A stretch of DNA of 64,000 bases, taken from the NCBI GenBank assembly GCA_026419785.1, contig JAODTK010004076.1:1-64000 (forward strand), written 5' to 3'. The stretch's first letter is position 1; each line of letters starts with the position of its first letter. Positions 12,903-24,744 of this stretch are shown here, in pieces. Made by a program: the position numbers and the translations under genes. The DNA comes from Sclerodactyla briareus (taxonomy: Eukaryota > Echinodermata > Holothuroidea > Dendrochirotida > Sclerodactylidae). The notes beneath the pieces are model-generated. The model did not search any database, had not been told where the DNA came from, and was given only the letters and a program-made list of their open reading frames with translations.

Positions 12903-12990
12903 ACATACATACATACATACATACATACTCCCATACATACATACATACATACATACATACATCATACATCCATACATACATACGCATACG
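12903..12990. repeat. CATA tetranucleotide microsatellite
   Basis: Imperfect (CATA)n with interruptions (CTCC, ATC, CGC), preceded by a 12-base G run near 12831-12842. A short CATA run also occurs at about 22301-22316, beside the satellite that resembles the sequence just downstream of this one. Confidence 0.9.
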
Positions 12991-13009
12991 CACGTGGCGA
13001 TTCGATGCG

Positions 13010-13330
13010 CTAACGGGTACCAGCAAAGTACTTGTTTTCGCTAAGGGGAACCAGCAGCCCCAAGCGAGCCTGCGGCGGCGCCTTCAGCACGTTCGCCCCG
13101 AGCGTTGCAACCCAGTGCGTTAGCGGGGGCGTGGCGGCACAGCTCCTTTTTATAAGGGTAGGATTGCCATAGATGGCAGATGCCTACTGCCTCCGCGTAC
13201 GGCGTACGAAAGCCAAATCCTCACTTTTATTTTGTATGGGTGTGATTCCATCGATACGGACACGGGAGCGAAATGTTCACGTTCTGGCCGTCCTGATGCA
13301 GATACGGCAAAACCATCGCCTACATGTAAG
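13010..13330. repeat. Dispersed copy of the GC-rich satellite unit
   Basis: Shares the blocks GGTACCAGCAAAGTAC, GCTAAGGGGAACCAGCAGCC, GCGTGGCGGCA and a CTTTTTATAAG block, in the same order, with the tandem array at 21.4-22.3 kb. It is markedly richer in G+C than its surroundings. No coding function is recognised. Open frames on both strands here (up to 189 codons on the minus strand, 13150-13719) look incidental. Confidence 0.65.
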
Positions 13331-13730
13331 AGATTGGTACGGGCCTCGAAAGCCCTTCCGCACACAACTGCACACAGGAAAAATTGATTTCTCTTACGTA
13401 ATTTTCGATGACATTCCGCGAGAAATGGACAGAAGTAACGTGACACATGCATACCTGTATGAAACCACAGTGCACACTGCAGTCGAGTCGGGCGAGTTGC
13501 ACCTTGCAGCAAAATGCTCGGCCTAAGCACGACATTTTCATCAAAGAACGGAGAGTGGATTCGAGCTTGTGAGATAAACAAGCACCTATACAACTCAACT
13601 GCGTGAAACAGGGACGCGCTGCTCAGCAGAAATACGTGGAGGAGCATCGCCAAATAGATGCAAAAGAGATTGAGATAGATGCGTGAGTGTGGCGCGAGGT
13701 ATACTCTGTTAAAGGACACGTTATGCTAGG

Positions 13731-16319
13731 GCGATATCATGCATGGTCGTTGTTACTATAATAAAACGGGCCCTACGTCGTTAGCAACCCGTCACGACCC
13801 GTCCCTAGAGTTGACAGGCTATAGGCAAGTGCGCAATCTCAATTCATAGGGGACTTTGGTTGTAGCAGTCAAAGTCGCAAGCTAGAAAATCAAGAGATTC
13901 ACTCATTGATCGTGGGTGATCGCCACCAAATTAAGATATTTGTTATTGGTTAGTCTATATTTCCAACATGAAAATGCAGTAAGAACTTCTGATGAAATAC
14001 GGATTTTCTAACTAAAATGAGGCGGTTTCCTGACCGCCGAAACACAGCCTACCATAAATGAACAGGAAAGGCTAGGCCTCCATGGAAACATATAAAGCCA
14101 AAACTAAGACTGGGACTGGCTAGGCCTAATTGCTATCCTGTTTTTAGTGATTCGCCCGACATATAAAAAGTTGCATACGTCATTATGTAAGCACCAGATA
14201 TTATTACAGTACAGTACACAACTCTGCATGCAGAATCAGAGCCTGATGATGAAAATGAAAACTCATGAAATCAATATTCTGGGCTCTTCTTAACAGGAAA
14301 ATTCTCATCTTACAGGAATTGAATGTAAGTTCACATCAATAAAAAATGTAATATGAAATAATTTCATGTGAATATTCCTCGTGCCGGGTTCGGGGACCTC
14401 AGTTATGAGGGTAAAAAGTGACAGTAACCAGTTTACGGACCAATATGATGGAAATTATAGATGTATAGGCTTGTGCAAATACTGTATAATAACAGAATGT
14501 TCTACTAAACCCGGGCCATGTCTAGGATAGACCTACATGAAATCGTGAATCTCCAAACTCTCATTCCGTGTTTGCCTTATGCTCGAGAGTAGAGTGCTGA
14601 TGTGTTTCTTTTTTCATTCATAGGTTTTTCTTCTGCGGTCATTCTCCATAGTTTATATTTTTTTTTTAATTCTGGCAGGACAGCGAGACAACAAGCCTAT
14701 TGGTTCCATAACAGGATTTCATGGCGGCAACATGCGGAATGGTAGAGAAGAATGGTAAATAATAGTATTGTGCTTGTGAATCACTGTCACATACAGTCAC
14801 TGTCGAGGACCTAGATTTCTTTACCGGAGCCTCGAAGAAGGTCTCATTTCTCATCTCCAATAACATGCCTACATACGCTCAGGTATCATAGGATAAACAG
14901 TGGAGCCTATTAAGCCTTCATGAATGCCATAGGATGAAAACAGAAAATTAATGCGGGATTTGAGAAAATCAAAATTCAGATTTCCTGTGTTAATATTCAT
15001 ATGAGCGGGTTTTGCTGAAGAAAAATGTTCTTATTGTGGCGTCCACTCTCGAATGAGTCGATACTTTATGATTTTTCAATTCTGCAAAAGAATTAGATGA
15101 ATCGTCGTACGAATTTAGAAATCAGTGCCCGGAAGACAAGGTGTCACTGCCCTAACCTTGTGGATAATAAACTGTCACCGTGTAGAATGTAACCCATGAG
15201 GGAGAACGGTACGTCATTCCGGCACTGATTCTAAATTAGAGTCGAATGTTCATATTGAGATGAACGGTGATGAGTTGGCCAGCAGTGGTGGTTTCGTAAG
15301 GAAAGTATAACTTCTAAGTCTAGGCCTTAGAAAATCATGAAAGACAAGAATGGAATGCTCACTCGACCTTAAATCATGGGGAAGCAGTATAGAAAGAACT
15401 TGAGTATATTCTTGAGTCTCTGATATCCTTATCGTTTCAATGCCTAATACTGTCGAACCTTGCAACATGACCAACAAAAGTCTGCGGTCCGCAGGAGCTG
15501 TTTGTGAATTGCAAAAATCAGGGACTTCCACGTCTGTCTGTTACCTCTAGGCCAAAACAATCGGCTCAAACAGGTTAAAATGCTGGTTGAGCTAATCTTG
15601 ACTTTTTTAAAAAACATCATTTTATATAGATATATACTATCTATCTAATCTCCTACCAAAGGTTGGTGCAACAGTGCTGATGTTCGGTCATATTGATAGT
15701 GCAACAGTCGTTCCTTCGGGGCATATCAGGAATTTTTGGTCCAAGGTCCCACTGGGCCCGAGGGCCCGTTTATGAAATTCACACAATGGTACTTGAAATA
15801 TATGTGCAATCCCTCCCACAAGTTCAATCCATGTCCTCAAAGTGTAGTAAGGATCCGTGGGTAGAGAGCCATTGGGGGTGTTCGGAAATCTTTAACCTAG
15901 GACTAGTACCTACAAATGTTCGAAACAGTGCTCGATGTGCAGTCATAAGGATGGCCCAATGACTGTAATTCCAGGTGTGTTTTGGGATTTAGAACCATGC
16001 CTAGTGTTGTAATTAGCCACTCTATATCTATTCATTTTAGCCTTCTTCTCCATGAACAGATTGTGTTTACAAGAAGTTCAAAAGTTGCACATATTGTATA
16101 GCAATGAGGAAATGTGTACATCTGTACATGTTACCTGTTCTGAGCCACGTAGGGCAAAAGAACAATAATTTGATTAAATAAGCAACCATGATTCTTTCTG
16201 GCATTAATCATTATGACGTAGGGGGGGGGGGGGTGGGAGTGGTGAACGGATTAATATGGGAAGTGTTTTATGTTCTTGTAGCATACATTTGAATATAAGC
16301 GTTGGTTTTGTTCTTTCAG
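13731..16319. other. No gene recognised
   Basis: AT-rich unique-looking sequence with short open frames only (up to 93 codons). A G run lies at 16220-16232. Nothing in it resembles the FReD genes or a known element. Confidence 0.45.
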
Positions 16320-16494
16320 TTCACCTGAGTTAATACAACCGTCTGAGTACCAAAACCTGCCATGGGACACCAGTCACCAGTATCTTCTCCAGAACCGGAA
16401 GAGTTACCAAACCCCCGATCCCCTCAGAGAACCCAGTCACCAAAATAATCGCAGTACACCCGGTCCGGCCGACACCAAATCGGTCTCGAAGTAA
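16320..16494 (+). CDS. Candidate isolated exon, unrecognised (Ser/Pro/Gln-rich)
   Basis: A good polypyrimidine tract and CAG acceptor (16311-16319) precede an open frame that enters in phase 1 and reads SPELIQPSEYQNLPWDTSHQ, later YLLQNRKSYQTPDPL, and ends Lys-Ser-Val-Ser-Lys-stop at 16494. A GTAAGA donor overlaps the stop (16491), so it could equally be a symmetric 171-base internal exon ending at 16490. The composition suggests a disordered or cytoplasmic segment. No domain is recognised, and no partner exon is found. The 2 kb downstream are T-rich and could be a long 3' UTR. Confidence 0.3.
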
Positions 16495-18499
16495 GAACCA
16501 GAAATGAAGATCTAGAAGTTGAGGATGATCAGCACAAAAAACAATGGAAGAACGGACCAACCGCAACCACCCCGGATGTGATGAAATATTTTTTCAACGC
16601 TGAAGTCATGATTTCACAACTCAAACCATGATTAGATGATTCTTGCTTGTTGCCATAATGTTGTGTTTTTCACTGAGTACCCAAAGTAGTAGTAGTGACC
16701 ATTTGTTCCATTGTAAAGAGTTGTTGCAGTTATGGCTTGGTGTTGGTTGTGTTCACAAGTCTGTATGTGTTTGCAGCTGCATTAAATTATATGTGTTCTG
16801 GCACATGTTGTATGGATTAGACCAGGTTCAACACATGAGCCTAGAAGTGGGGCATGGGCAGTTGCGATCCTACTAGGGGTTACCCTAGTGGACATTCTCT
16901 AGAGTAGCCTTTTGTGCTACAAAGCCTTTTGGAGCCAACCGTAACTCAGTTTGAGGAATTGTTACCATGTTGTGGTCTGTGAACATTGCAGGTAATTACC
17001 AAACCACTGTAACATGATTGGCTCGTGAAGATGTTCATTGAACCAGGCCTGGGTGTAGGAAATCATTACTCTGGTAGGCAGCCCGTAATCAAGTGGTTAA
17101 ACCCTCTGGTTCTGGGGTGCCTGAAGTTTAATTAGTCTCAAAGATTTGTAAGTAAATCAGGGGGGGGGGGGGTTTTTTTTTTTTTTTCCTAAGCGATTGC
17201 ATGTGCTGGAGTGCTTTTGATTTCTGAGACATCCATTGCAGTCATGACAGTATGTTTGTCTATGTGATAGGTTCGTTGTGAACATGATTATGGTTTATGT
17301 ACGCACAGAAAGCTCGATTTTTGTCAGCTTTGTTGGAAAATATAGCTTTGTGAGAAATAATGAATACCGTACTCATTCTGATTTAGAAGCTCATACCCTC
17401 ATTTTATACACTGTAAGCACATACAATGAAATTAGGACTAGAGATCTGAAACTTGTCAACATTTGTTGCTTTGGGCAATCAACGACATCAAACTGAGCCC
17501 TATTTGCATTAAGGCAATATGTATATCTTAGTCTGTGTAGATACCTTCTGCCCCTTTCATTTTGCTGGGATTAAAAGCACTTGAAAAAAAATGCATAGAA
17601 TTTGTGTTTACATGTGCATTGCAGATGTGCTTCGAAGTTCCGTGAAGCAAGGTTCTGACAGATGTATTTCCATTTGAACTGATACATATGTATGTATAGG
17701 GTCCTTCTTAAATCAACAAGCATTCGTTCTCATGGTTTGCTCATAATCAGATGAGTCAAGGGATCACCAAATCCTGTAGCTTTGGTTTTGGTTGTAACCA
17801 TGATATATAGTCAATCACATCATTGAGCAATGTGGGGCAGATGGAATTGTTCAGGAAAGGATTAGGAATACGTTGCCTTATTTGATACATTTTTTAGTTT
17901 AAGTTTTAAGTTTGTGGTACTCATGGTTCACAAGGAATTTTAAATCAATGATAATTAATAAGTAAAACAGTAATATGTTCTCTTCATGGATTACCATATG
18001 TGGAAATGTAATTTTAGATTAGCTAATGATATCAACATTTCAACCAATGCATACTACACTTCAATGTGTAGGAATATGCTTGGCCCTCTCTGAAATTTGT
18101 TTGGAATATTAAAAGCTGGTTCCTCTATGTAACAAATCTGAGACAGGAAACCCAATATGGGTGTGGCCGTAAATCAATATGTAAGACTTTTTTCCAGGTC
18201 ACATTGTAAACAAATCCTGACCTGATTTGGGTAAGTGGTGTGGATTTGGGTAGTGGTCAGTGATCAGGATTCGATAGACACATCAGGAGAATGTTTACAA
18301 TGATGCCCACAATTCAGTCATAAACTAGAGTAGTTGCATGAATAAAACATGGACATAAATACATAACTACATTAATTGAAAGCATTCCTAGTGTTTATAT
18401 AACTGTACAGTACTTTAAGTACATGGTACAAGGGAGGTACATTATCTGTACATGAAGGCTATCACCCAAAGTAAAAGATCCAGTAGCAGTCACCCCCTA
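16495..18499. other. T-rich stretch, possible 3' UTR or intron
   Basis: There is no coding exon. The stretch contains a G12 run followed by a T15 run at 17161-17187 and an AATAAA at 18342. It may be the untranslated tail or intron of the candidate exon at 16320. That link is only positional. Confidence 0.3.
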
Positions 18500-18617
18500 T
18501 CCCCCCCCCCAAAAAAAAAAAAAAAAAGATCGAGAGGGGCAAATCGGGGAGGAGCAAAAGAAAGGAAAACAGGAAATGAAGGGGGGGGGATGGAGGGGAA
18601 GAAAACAAAAAAAATAG
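18500..18617. repeat. Polypurine tract with C10 and A17 runs
   Basis: A run of C is followed by A17 and then about 100 bases that are nearly all A and G, including a G9 run. Frames across it give low-complexity Lys/Arg/Gly or Phe/Ser/Pro peptides and are not genes. Confidence 0.8.
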
Positions 18618-19274
18618 TTTGGAAAAATCCCAAGTAAACTTTGGAATCAAGTGAAAAGTGCATTGAGGTTTAATGGGGGAAGTGAGGTACAAGGGAAGCC
18701 GGACTTCACTGGCGCCCTATAGAGTGAGCGGTCACTGCCCAACACCACCCTATCCACCTCATCGAACTTTCGTCGGCGGATGGAAACCCGAACCTGGGAA
18801 GAACATGTCCAAATTTATTGGAATAGGTCGCCTTGCCCTCCCTTGCTCGGAAGGGCTTTGGCTCAAGGCACCTAATTTGCATTACAACCAACTTCATTGG
18901 CAATTCCATCGCTAATATAGTGTGATCGCTCTATCTGATGTGTTATCAGGATCGGAATCAGGATCAGGAATCGTTACAATATGACCGAGCTTAAGGTGAT
19001 TAATATCAGATATGAAATAGCAAATTGTTCCGAGGGGGAAAAGAGGAGAACATTCCTAGTCTTTCAGTAATACGTGTTATTACATCTCATTACCACTGTA
19101 GTGTATTTTATCAACAAACTACACTTCAAACAAACCAGTCTAGGTTTATGAATCAGTCTCATATTCCTGTTGCAAGGAACCAAGATTGTAGTTGCAATGA
19201 TGAATATACCATCTTTTTGATTCGTTGAAGTCAGAGGATTATGCAGTCGTGAAAGTGGCGTGTGTGTGCGTGGC

Positions 19275-19565
19275 TCTGTAACGCTCAGCCCTGTAAACAT
19301 GTTCACTCGACCCCCACCTGGATGAAGTTCATACTGGTATGATGGATTTCCGCATAATGAGTACATGATCCCTATCGGTTTTGGGAGTCAAGGTCAAAGG
19401 TCAAGAGAGTTCAACGTTCTGGAAATCCTGGTACACCGATAAGTCCAGAATGCCAGTCCGATCAGCTTGTAACACAATAAACTCGACCCCACATGGATGA
19501 ATATTGTTGTGTGGGCCATTTTCAATGATGAGTACATGATCTCTTCGGGGTCAGGGTCAGAGGTA
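19275..19565. repeat. Diverged tandem dimer with AGGTCA motifs
   Basis: The block with ACTCGACCCC, TGGATGAA, TGATGAGTACATGATC and GGTCAAGG/GGTCAGGG occurs at about 19303-19400 and again at about 19482-19563, about 180 bases apart. The first copy contains AGGTCAAAGGTCA at 19391-19403. Confidence 0.6.
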
Positions 19566-20786
19566 TTTGGCTTTTCTGGTTGAGTATAGGAAGGGGCGGC
19601 GCCAGGGTATTACGATAGGGGGGGGGCAGATTGGTTCGGATGTCTGCCATGGGGGAGGGGTAAGACGAGGGGGTGTCCCCTCCCCTTTGGGATTTTTTAG
19701 AGTCATTAATACTGCTTAGATGAAAATGGTGCCACATTGAACACTTTGTAAGGTATTACGTCAAACGAGTTTGACAAAAATCCATAAATTCTGGAAAACT
19801 TAAATGCATGACAATTTTCCAGGCAGGTCTTATTTAATTCGATACACCTGACAAAAATAAACCGAGATGAAAATGTTACAATACGTTTGACAGGTAGCGG
19901 GTTACTTGTGCCCTTTGTTATAATGCGATTTCGGAATGGGTCGGAGTGATCACGCATGCCAAGCGCATGAGCAGGGGCGTAGCGATGGGTTGATAATTGA
20001 GGGGGTTGTAGAGATTAGTTTTGCCATTGATGTGTTTTCTGGCAATGGTGACTGCAAGGTGTGGATGGTGGGGTCTAAGGGGTAGGGAAAAGTTTTGAAT
20101 ATTGAAACGTTCCTCAAGGCAAATATGGTGCAATATTTTCAGTGAAACGGGCGTTCATTAATTATTCGACCCCGCTCCTCACGTACGTACGCGGGACTCT
20201 TTCAATTTGCAACGCCAAAAAGTCTGCCCGAATCCCAAACAATGCGACGGTTGTATTGCAGTCGTGGGTCTGAAGCAGACATCGATACACATTTGCGGCG
20301 AAATTTGTCCACTTCACGGGGGCATTGATCAAATTTCAGTCATTTTAGTAGTATATAAAATTCAGACAATCTTTCAACTTCGCACACTTTTGTCACTCGC
20401 ATGATTTCCAGCCTAAACTGACTGTTCATTGTGAGTTCGGGGATTCTTTCTAATTGTTTTCAGCAAAATGGCTCCGACATATATATCTCTGGAAATAGGA
20501 TCCAAATAGGGGGAAACATAAAACTGTTCAAAGAACTGACAAACCATAAAAATAGAATGTCAAACGCGCACCGTTAGCCGCCTTCCCCTTTGCCAAAATG
20601 CCGACAGACTCGGTCACTCGTCCAAACACCGACGGCGATCGGACGGGCTTGTCAATTATCTAGTTTGCCACCGTGCCATTTCTTCCGACGCGGAATGGGT
20701 CAATTAGATGAAGACCCAAAAGTCGGATTAGCCGATAATAAAGCGGTTCCGCTGCTTTTATATATATCCAATTTCCATCCCTGACT

Positions 20787-20899
20787 TATCCCCTTCACTC
20801 CCCTTTTCTTCCCTTCCCTTCTTTTCCTTTTCCTCCTCTCTTTTTTCCTTCTCTCTCCCTCCTCCCCATTTTCCCTTCTTTCTTTCCTCTCTCTTCCTT
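20787..20899. repeat. Polypyrimidine tract
   Basis: About 110 bases almost entirely C and T. The minus-strand frames are Lys/Arg/Glu-rich low-complexity peptides and are not genes. Confidence 0.85.
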
Positions 20900-21409
20900 T
20901 TGCCGACAAAACGAAAATTTGCCTCGGCCATGAAATTATCGGGAGGGGTGGTTGACACCCCCACACCCACCCCCCCACGCTCGCTGACGACTCTGGTAAA
21001 CATACGTACATTTGCGAACGCATATTACAGCAACAGTTATGAGTCGATTTGAGTGTATCAATGAGGACGAATAGAAAAACCTACGTTGGATAACTATTTT
21101 GACCACTTAACCCCCCCGACGGAAACGTGCGCATTTTAAAACATCATTTTGTAGATTTTTTATTTTTTCGGCCACCAAAACCATAGGGGGGGGGGACAAC
21201 CGCCTCCATTCCCCCTCCACCCTGTGGCGCCGCCCCTGGGTCCCCTTGTAGTGCCTCACGCTTCATCTCCAACCGAGAGGTGTTGGCCCCCCCGCCATTT
21301 TCTTGGTCAAGGGGGATTTGAGTTGTAGTCGTGTACGCATCCGTATCTGCGTCCGGATCAATGGATCAAAACAGGCCGCATCGCGCGCTCCGTCCGTACA
21401 CTTATCTGC

Positions 21410-22290
21410 GTACGCAATACGCATCGCTTATGGGAATCCACCCTAAGAGACGCCGCGGGAAGGAAACGCCTACGCACCTTGGGTGGGGAAGCATCGAGGC
21501 GTATAAGTAAGTTAAGCCTACTGCTAGTTTCGATGATCACGGAGCGACCGAGAGGAATTGTCGGGGCTGCCATCGAGGTATTACGGCTAAGGTAGTCGTC
21601 GTGAGTCCAGGCACTCCCAAAGCAGCCAGCTTACAAGATCAGTACAGGCATACGCACAATCGAGCGCTAAGGGGGTACCAGCAAAGTACCGGTACATGTG
21701 TCGCTCTAAGGGTTCAACCAGCCAGCCCCAAGCCGCGCGGCGCCATGCAGCACGTCGCCCGAGGCAGTTGGGCAAACCAGTGCGCAGCGGAGCGTGGCGG
21801 CATAGCTCTTCATAAGAGAAGTCCGCGGAAGCCTACTGCACCTTTCGGGTGGAATCACAATACGAGGCGTATCGTCAGTCAGCCTCCTTGCTAAGTTCGA
21901 TGATCAACGTGCGAACCGAGAGGAGGTCGGGGCTGCCATCTCGCGTACGCGCTAAGGTAGTCGTCGTGCGTACAGGCACTCCCAAAGCAGCCAGCTTACA
22001 CATGAGTCAGTACAGCATTAGACAATCGAAGCGCTAAGGGGTACCAGCAAAGTACCGGTACTGTTTTCGCTAAGGGGAACCAGCAGCCCACACGCCAAGC
22101 GCGCCTGCGGCGCGCATGCAGCACGGCGCCCGCGAGGCAAGTGGCTAACCCAGTGTGCAGCGGAGCGTGGCGGCATAGCTCTTTATAAGAGACGTCGCGG
22201 AAGCATACTGATAGATTCGATGTTCACGTGCGACCAAGAGGAGGTCGGGGCTGCCATCTCGCGTACGCGCTAAGGGTAGGTCGTGCCGTG
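21410..22290. repeat. GC-rich tandem satellite, about 370-bp unit, about 2.4 copies
   Basis: Landmarks recur at a constant spacing. GTCGGGGCTGCCATC occurs at about 21558, 21927 and 22247. GGTACCAGCAAAGTACCGG occurs at about 21675 and 22041. CACTCCCAAAGCAGCCAGCTTACA occurs in both full units. The third unit breaks off near 22290 next to a CATA run. A related block lies at 13.0-13.3 kb. No RNA gene or ORF is recognised inside the unit, although GGTACC and CGCG palindromes are frequent. Confidence 0.8.
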
Positions 22291-23464
22291 GTACTACCGA
22301 CATACATACATACATACACCACGCACACACACTTACCATACATCCATACGTTTCGGGTCATTTCCGCAAAAAAATATGTATTCAGAGTGCGCACAGCAAC
22401 CTCGATGCTACCGCTGAAATTGTATGGCAATCGCACTTACCGTTAGAGAGATATCCTGACATTACACATAGACGCACGCACAGACAAACACGATTCGTAC
22501 CACACTCGACAAAGTAATCGTCAGGTCACTTCCTGAAACTTGGTTCGGGCGAAACAAAAACTGAAATTCGGGCAAAGATGAGACAAATGTTACCCTTTTT
22601 TTTATTCGAATGCCGCACAAATTTGCAAAGCAATTTTCTCTGGCGCAGTAATAGTTAGAATTTTTTCCAATGGCTTAAATGACTTTAAATCGGCAAAAAA
22701 ACGTTCTTCCCCCCCCCACCAAAGGAAATGCCAGGGTCCCCTTCGCCCTATGCGTGACTGCAGACTCAGTTTCCTGACATATCCAGATTTATCTGAAACA
22801 TGACATCAAGGGCGATACTGGATATCGCGGGGAATATCGCAAGTACTTTCACCCCTCAACCAATAAATATGGAGGATTACGCTCTTCTGACGGTACTACA
22901 CAATGAATGGTCGAAGAATAGGTAAAACCCACCAGAGCGGATCAATGTTGGATTGATGTCATACATCTATTCTGAATAATGTATAAGTTCTCTTCTTTTC
23001 ATGGGAAGCTCAAAAAAGGCGGCTATCTCTCATAACCCACCGGCAAATAATGGACGAACGCCATTGCACGGAGGCCACGATACAAAATCGTCTGACTGTA
23101 TTGATACTAACCTTGCATTGATATTTGTAGTCACATAAACAGTTATTGGCAGGGATCGGACGAGAGCGCAATCTCCTTGGCACCCGGTATTTCTGTGACA
23201 CGGACCTTGATTAGGTTCGTCTTGCTCGGCAAGTTTCTCATGAACATGTGTCGATGTGTGTTTGATTGATACAAATTGCAATACACAAGTAATTGCTGGC
23301 TTGGTTAAGATGATTCTGATTGATTAGTTGATAATAAAGTATCGATTTACTTTGTCATGGTTAAGTTTTGGGTTCAGTAAGTATATTCAATAACTGAATA
23401 ATCGGGGTCAACTTATTCCAGAAAACAGTTATCACTCATGTATACGGATAAATATCATAACTGA
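22291..23464. other. No gene recognised
   Basis: Unremarkable sequence between the satellite and the LINE. The CATA run at 22301-22316 is the only simple repeat. Short frames on both strands lack domain signatures. Confidence 0.45.
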
Positions 23465-24236
23465 GTGAGCGGTATCAAGCGGCATATGAATGAATTGTTG
23501 ACACACAGAGCAGTAGAAGGACATGGACATAGTCACAATATCAACGTATCACGATACACGTCGGAACAAATGACACCGCCCAAGACAAGGAAAAATTGGA
23601 CTATCCTGGATAAGTTGAAAACAAAACTAGTCACCCCCTTCACTTAATCAACGCGACCACATGCCCTATCGCAACGTATCCGACATGCCCTCGGAAGGAT
23701 GAATACTCTGAGGCTGTACTAAAACTCGACGAGGGACTCAACGCCCTAACCGAGAGACTTGAATGTAGGTCATCAAGAACAGTATTTCGTTCAAATACGC
23801 AGACGGTGACCTCGACAAAAGTCTCTTCATTGACGCTGTCCATCTCAGCAGCAAAGGCACTGATCGCTTGATTGAAGACTCTCTGGAATCCCCTTCCATC
23901 ACCACGAAGGTACACGGAGACAAAAAACGACGCCCACAATCCAAGCCGACATAAATTCCTACCCACGGACTGATCAACATAGGGACGCTCCTCTACAAAC
24001 CAACAGATATGACTATCGCCCATACAACGACAGTAGGAGGAGCCACTCACCCCTCACCGAAACTATGATAGCACACGTCATTTACGCATTCCAGAGGCAA
24101 ACTCGTTCTCTGAGAGAGGATGCTATCACTGTGGTGAGCACAACCACACCACTCGGAGCGGCAGATACGACTCGCCTTGGTGTGTAGACTGTGTGGTAAA
24201 CAGGGACACAAACAAAGGTACTGCCGCCACCGATAG
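23465..24236 (+). pseudogene. LINE ORF1 remnant: esterase tail and CCHC knuckles
   Basis: The middle reads DKSLFIDAVHLSSKGTDRL, the Asp-x-x-His block that ends SGNH hydrolase domains in CR1/L2-type ORF1 proteins. Near the end are two CCHC-type knuckles: CYHCGEHNHTTRS (the fourth ligand Cys appears replaced) and, one frame over, CRLCGKQGHKQRYCRHR followed by a stop at 24234-24236. At least three frameshifts interrupt it. ORF1 proteins bind element RNA. Confidence 0.7.
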
Positions 24237-24393
24237 AACTCCAGCCATGAGGACAAGCGCCGTAAGATTTGAATTCCACCATAAATGTTTTCAAGGTAAC
24301 GATCACATTTTACTGCTTTTGATTGATTATTTTACGCATTGATGGATTTGAATCATGCTCCAATTTCCTAAACGATGATACGGCCCTTTGCAA

Positions 24394-24718
24394 TATGCCC
24401 CGATCCCTACATTAATTGATCATGTATTCACCACCAACGAACGACGTGTCATCAACCTTAGGTATTTTGACAATGCAATCAGTGATCACTCTCCACTATT
24501 TTTTACCTGGAAACACACCAGCGTGAAACTCAAGACTAACGCTCATAAATCGATAGTTTATAGAAAAACAGACACAATAATATGTTACATTCAACAAGAT
24601 TTAGCACAGCAATTAAATACGTGGACTGTTTCGAACAGAACAAGCCCAAATGAAATTCTGGAACTTGGGAATGTATTTTTTGTAATGTACGAACAATCCG
24701 CTCATCCAAAGAACACGT
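24394..24718 (+). pseudogene. LINE ORF2: endonuclease C-terminal fragment
   Basis: Reads TLIDHVFTTNERRVINL and then AISDHSPLFFTW. The Ser-Asp-His is the catalytic end motif of exonuclease-endonuclease-phosphatase domains of LINEs. The N-terminal two thirds of the endonuclease are absent, so an internal deletion lies just upstream, between the ORF1 stop and this point. Confidence 0.75.
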
Positions 24719-24744
24719 GACGTGTCAAACGCAAGTTTTCATCA

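Larger units (their letters stand above)
18618..21409. other. Repeat-derived region without recognised genes
   Basis: Includes a two-copy repeat around AGGTCA motifs (19275-19565), G-rich segments of the GGCGGCGCC type near 19594 and 21227, and a polypyrimidine tract (20787-20899). No open frame has a recognisable domain. Confidence 0.5.

Noticed and set aside
12903..12990. Regular CATA units considered as a CRISPR-like array
   Set aside because: It is a simple tetranucleotide microsatellite without spacers, in eukaryotic DNA.
18452..18692. Lys/Arg-rich and Phe-rich open frames on both strands
   Set aside because: They are translations of a C10/A17 and polypurine tract and have no domain content.
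20700..21023. 107-codon minus-strand frame rich in Arg, Lys and Glu
   Set aside because: Low-complexity translation of the polypyrimidine tract.
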